From Methanobrevibacter sp. (GTDB lineage: Archaea > Methanobacteriota > Methanobacteria > Methanobacteriales > Methanobacteriaceae): 5,028 nt of DNA. Below the pieces are notes generated by a model, which saw only the letters and a list, made by a program, of their open reading frames with translations, made no database searches and was not told where the DNA came from. Of this stretch, positions 4,436 through 5,028 are shown in pieces. Both the position numbers and the translations under genes were made by a program. The number at the start of each line of letters is the position of its first letter. The first letter of the stretch is position 1. The stretch covers positions 2,596-7,623 of the forward strand of contig NZ_SUTI01000035.1 in the NCBI RefSeq assembly GCF_015062985.1, read 5' to 3'.

Positions 4436-5028
4436 TTATTCTGGTCTTAATTTTCCATAGAAATAAGATGCTGTCGCACCACCGTCAGCTAAAAAATCAC
4501 TTCCGGTGATAAATGCGCCCTTATCTGACATGATCAATTCTGCAACGTTTGCAACCTCATCAGCTGTTCCAGGCCTTCCTGAAGGGCAGTTTGCAAACAT
4601 GTTTTTATAAAAATCTCCTCGAAGACCGTTGAATTCATCAATAGCCAGCGGAGTTACAATGATTCCGGGAGATATTGAGTTGATTCTGGCTCCTTTCTCT
4701 CCCCATCTGCATGCCTCATACATTACCCTTTTCACATTGCATCTTTTTGCAAGCTGATAAGCATGCAGTGTGTCGTCAATGTTTTCCGGCTGCAATACCT
4801 CCAGTTCAAGCAGTTCCTCTGTTGGAGTGGTTGCAAGCTGCTCGTCAATAACTGCCCCCAACTGCTTCATCCTGTGGCCGGACTGGGAAGATATGGTTAC
4901 ACCAACACCGCCTTCCTTTATGACTTTTCCAACTTCCTCAAGAAGAACAGCGGTTCCATACAGATCCACTTTCAAGATGACTTCAATCGGAGCCTGAGAT
5001 GGTGAAACTCCAGCGGCGTTAATGAAGT
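4436..5028 (-). CDS. Short-chain dehydrogenase/reductase (SDR), N-terminus outside the window
   Basis: The reading frame is open to the window edge, so the gene begins beyond 5028. A TTG at 4975-4973 could be mistaken for the start, but the 17 codons before it encode FINAAGVSPSQAPIEVI, which includes the SDR NAG motif. The visible 196 residues are most of a classical NAD(P)-dependent oxidoreductase: NAAG (visible residues 3-6), catalytic Ser in ISSQSGH (Ser47), Tyr90 and Lys94 in YQLAK, then the INSISPGIIVTP segment (115-126) and FITGSDFLADGG near the end. The missing part should hold the cofactor-binding TGxxxGIG. The Ser-Tyr distance is 43 residues against about 13 in most classical SDRs, and the inserted ATTPTEELLELEVLQPENIDD stretch matches a bacterial SDR subfamily I recall. 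GC content is higher than in the mod genes. Substrate unknown. Confidence 0.88.
   Translation of the reverse strand, partial: FINAAGVSPSQAPIEVILKVDLYGTAVLLEEVGKVIKEGGVGVTISSQSGHRMKQLGAVIDEQLATTPTEELLELEVLQPENIDDTLHAYQLAKRCNVKRVMYEACRWGEKGARINSISPGIIVTPLAIDEFNGLRGDFYKNMFANCPSGRPGTADEVANVAELIMSDKGAFITGSDFLADGGATASYFYGKLRPE

Noticed and set aside
4973..4975. TTG codon as the start of the SDR gene
   Set aside because: The frame stays open to the window edge and the 17 codons upstream encode the conserved SDR NAG motif, so this TTG is an internal leucine.
4763..5005. Two open frames on the + strand across the SDR gene
   Set aside because: They are Cys- and Ser-rich translations antisense to a strongly conserved enzyme, with no family resemblance and no clear ribosome site; they are shadows of the SDR frame.
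1..5028. An undescribed defence, mobile or biosynthetic system
   Set aside because: All six genes belong to recognisable housekeeping or redox families; there are no transposase, CRISPR, toxin-antitoxin or unusual repeat signals.

Overview
The window looks like part of an AT-rich, gut-type methanogen chromosome, most likely a Methanobrevibacter-like member of the Methanobacteriales. The evidence is the low GC content, archaeal TATA-type promoter elements (ATATAAATA) instead of -35/-10 boxes, and Shine-Dalgarno sites of the GGAG/GAGG and GTGAT type. The ModA signal peptide has no lipoprotein cysteine. The genus is an inference; the window has no rRNA or other taxonomic marker.

Layout from left to right: (1) 1-173, + strand, the 3' end of a DNA-3-methyladenine glycosylase I gene (tag), cut by the window edge. 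(2) 245-2914, - strand, a molybdate/tungstate-type ABC importer in the order modA (2914-2078), modB (1978-1304), modC (1279-245). modB and modC are 24 nt apart. modA is separated from modB by 99 nt that hold a hairpin with T-rich tail and a possible second promoter. (3) 2915-3273, a 359-nt gene-free, AT-rich divergent control region. It carries two TATA boxes with the same 9-base core, facing opposite ways. A long imperfect palindrome lies on the predicted start site of the rightward gene. (4) 3274-3681, + strand, a small FMN-binding split-barrel (pyridoxamine 5'-phosphate oxidase-like) protein. (5) 4436-5028 and 3693-4412, - strand, a short-chain dehydrogenase (5' end outside the window) followed after 23 nt by a two-domain carboxymuconolactone decarboxylase family protein. 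The last pair converges on the PNPOx-like gene; both stop codons lie inside one perfect inverted repeat.

How the genes work together: ModA outside the cell should capture molybdate or tungstate, ModB forms the membrane channel and ModC hydrolyses ATP. This supplies the metal for the pterin-dependent enzymes of methanogenesis, such as formylmethanofuran dehydrogenase and formate dehydrogenase (known biology; none is encoded here). The PNPOx-like gene shares the control region with modA, but a functional link is only a hypothesis. The SDR/CMD pair looks like a small redox operon of bacterial type, and the SDR gene is clearly richer in GC than the mod genes, which suggests acquisition from bacteria.

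I found no mobile element, CRISPR array, tRNA or rRNA, and no convincing undescribed multi-gene system. The most interesting material is regulatory: the dyad at 3180-3203, the paired promoters, the paired palindromes before modB, and the inverted repeat shared by two convergent genes.
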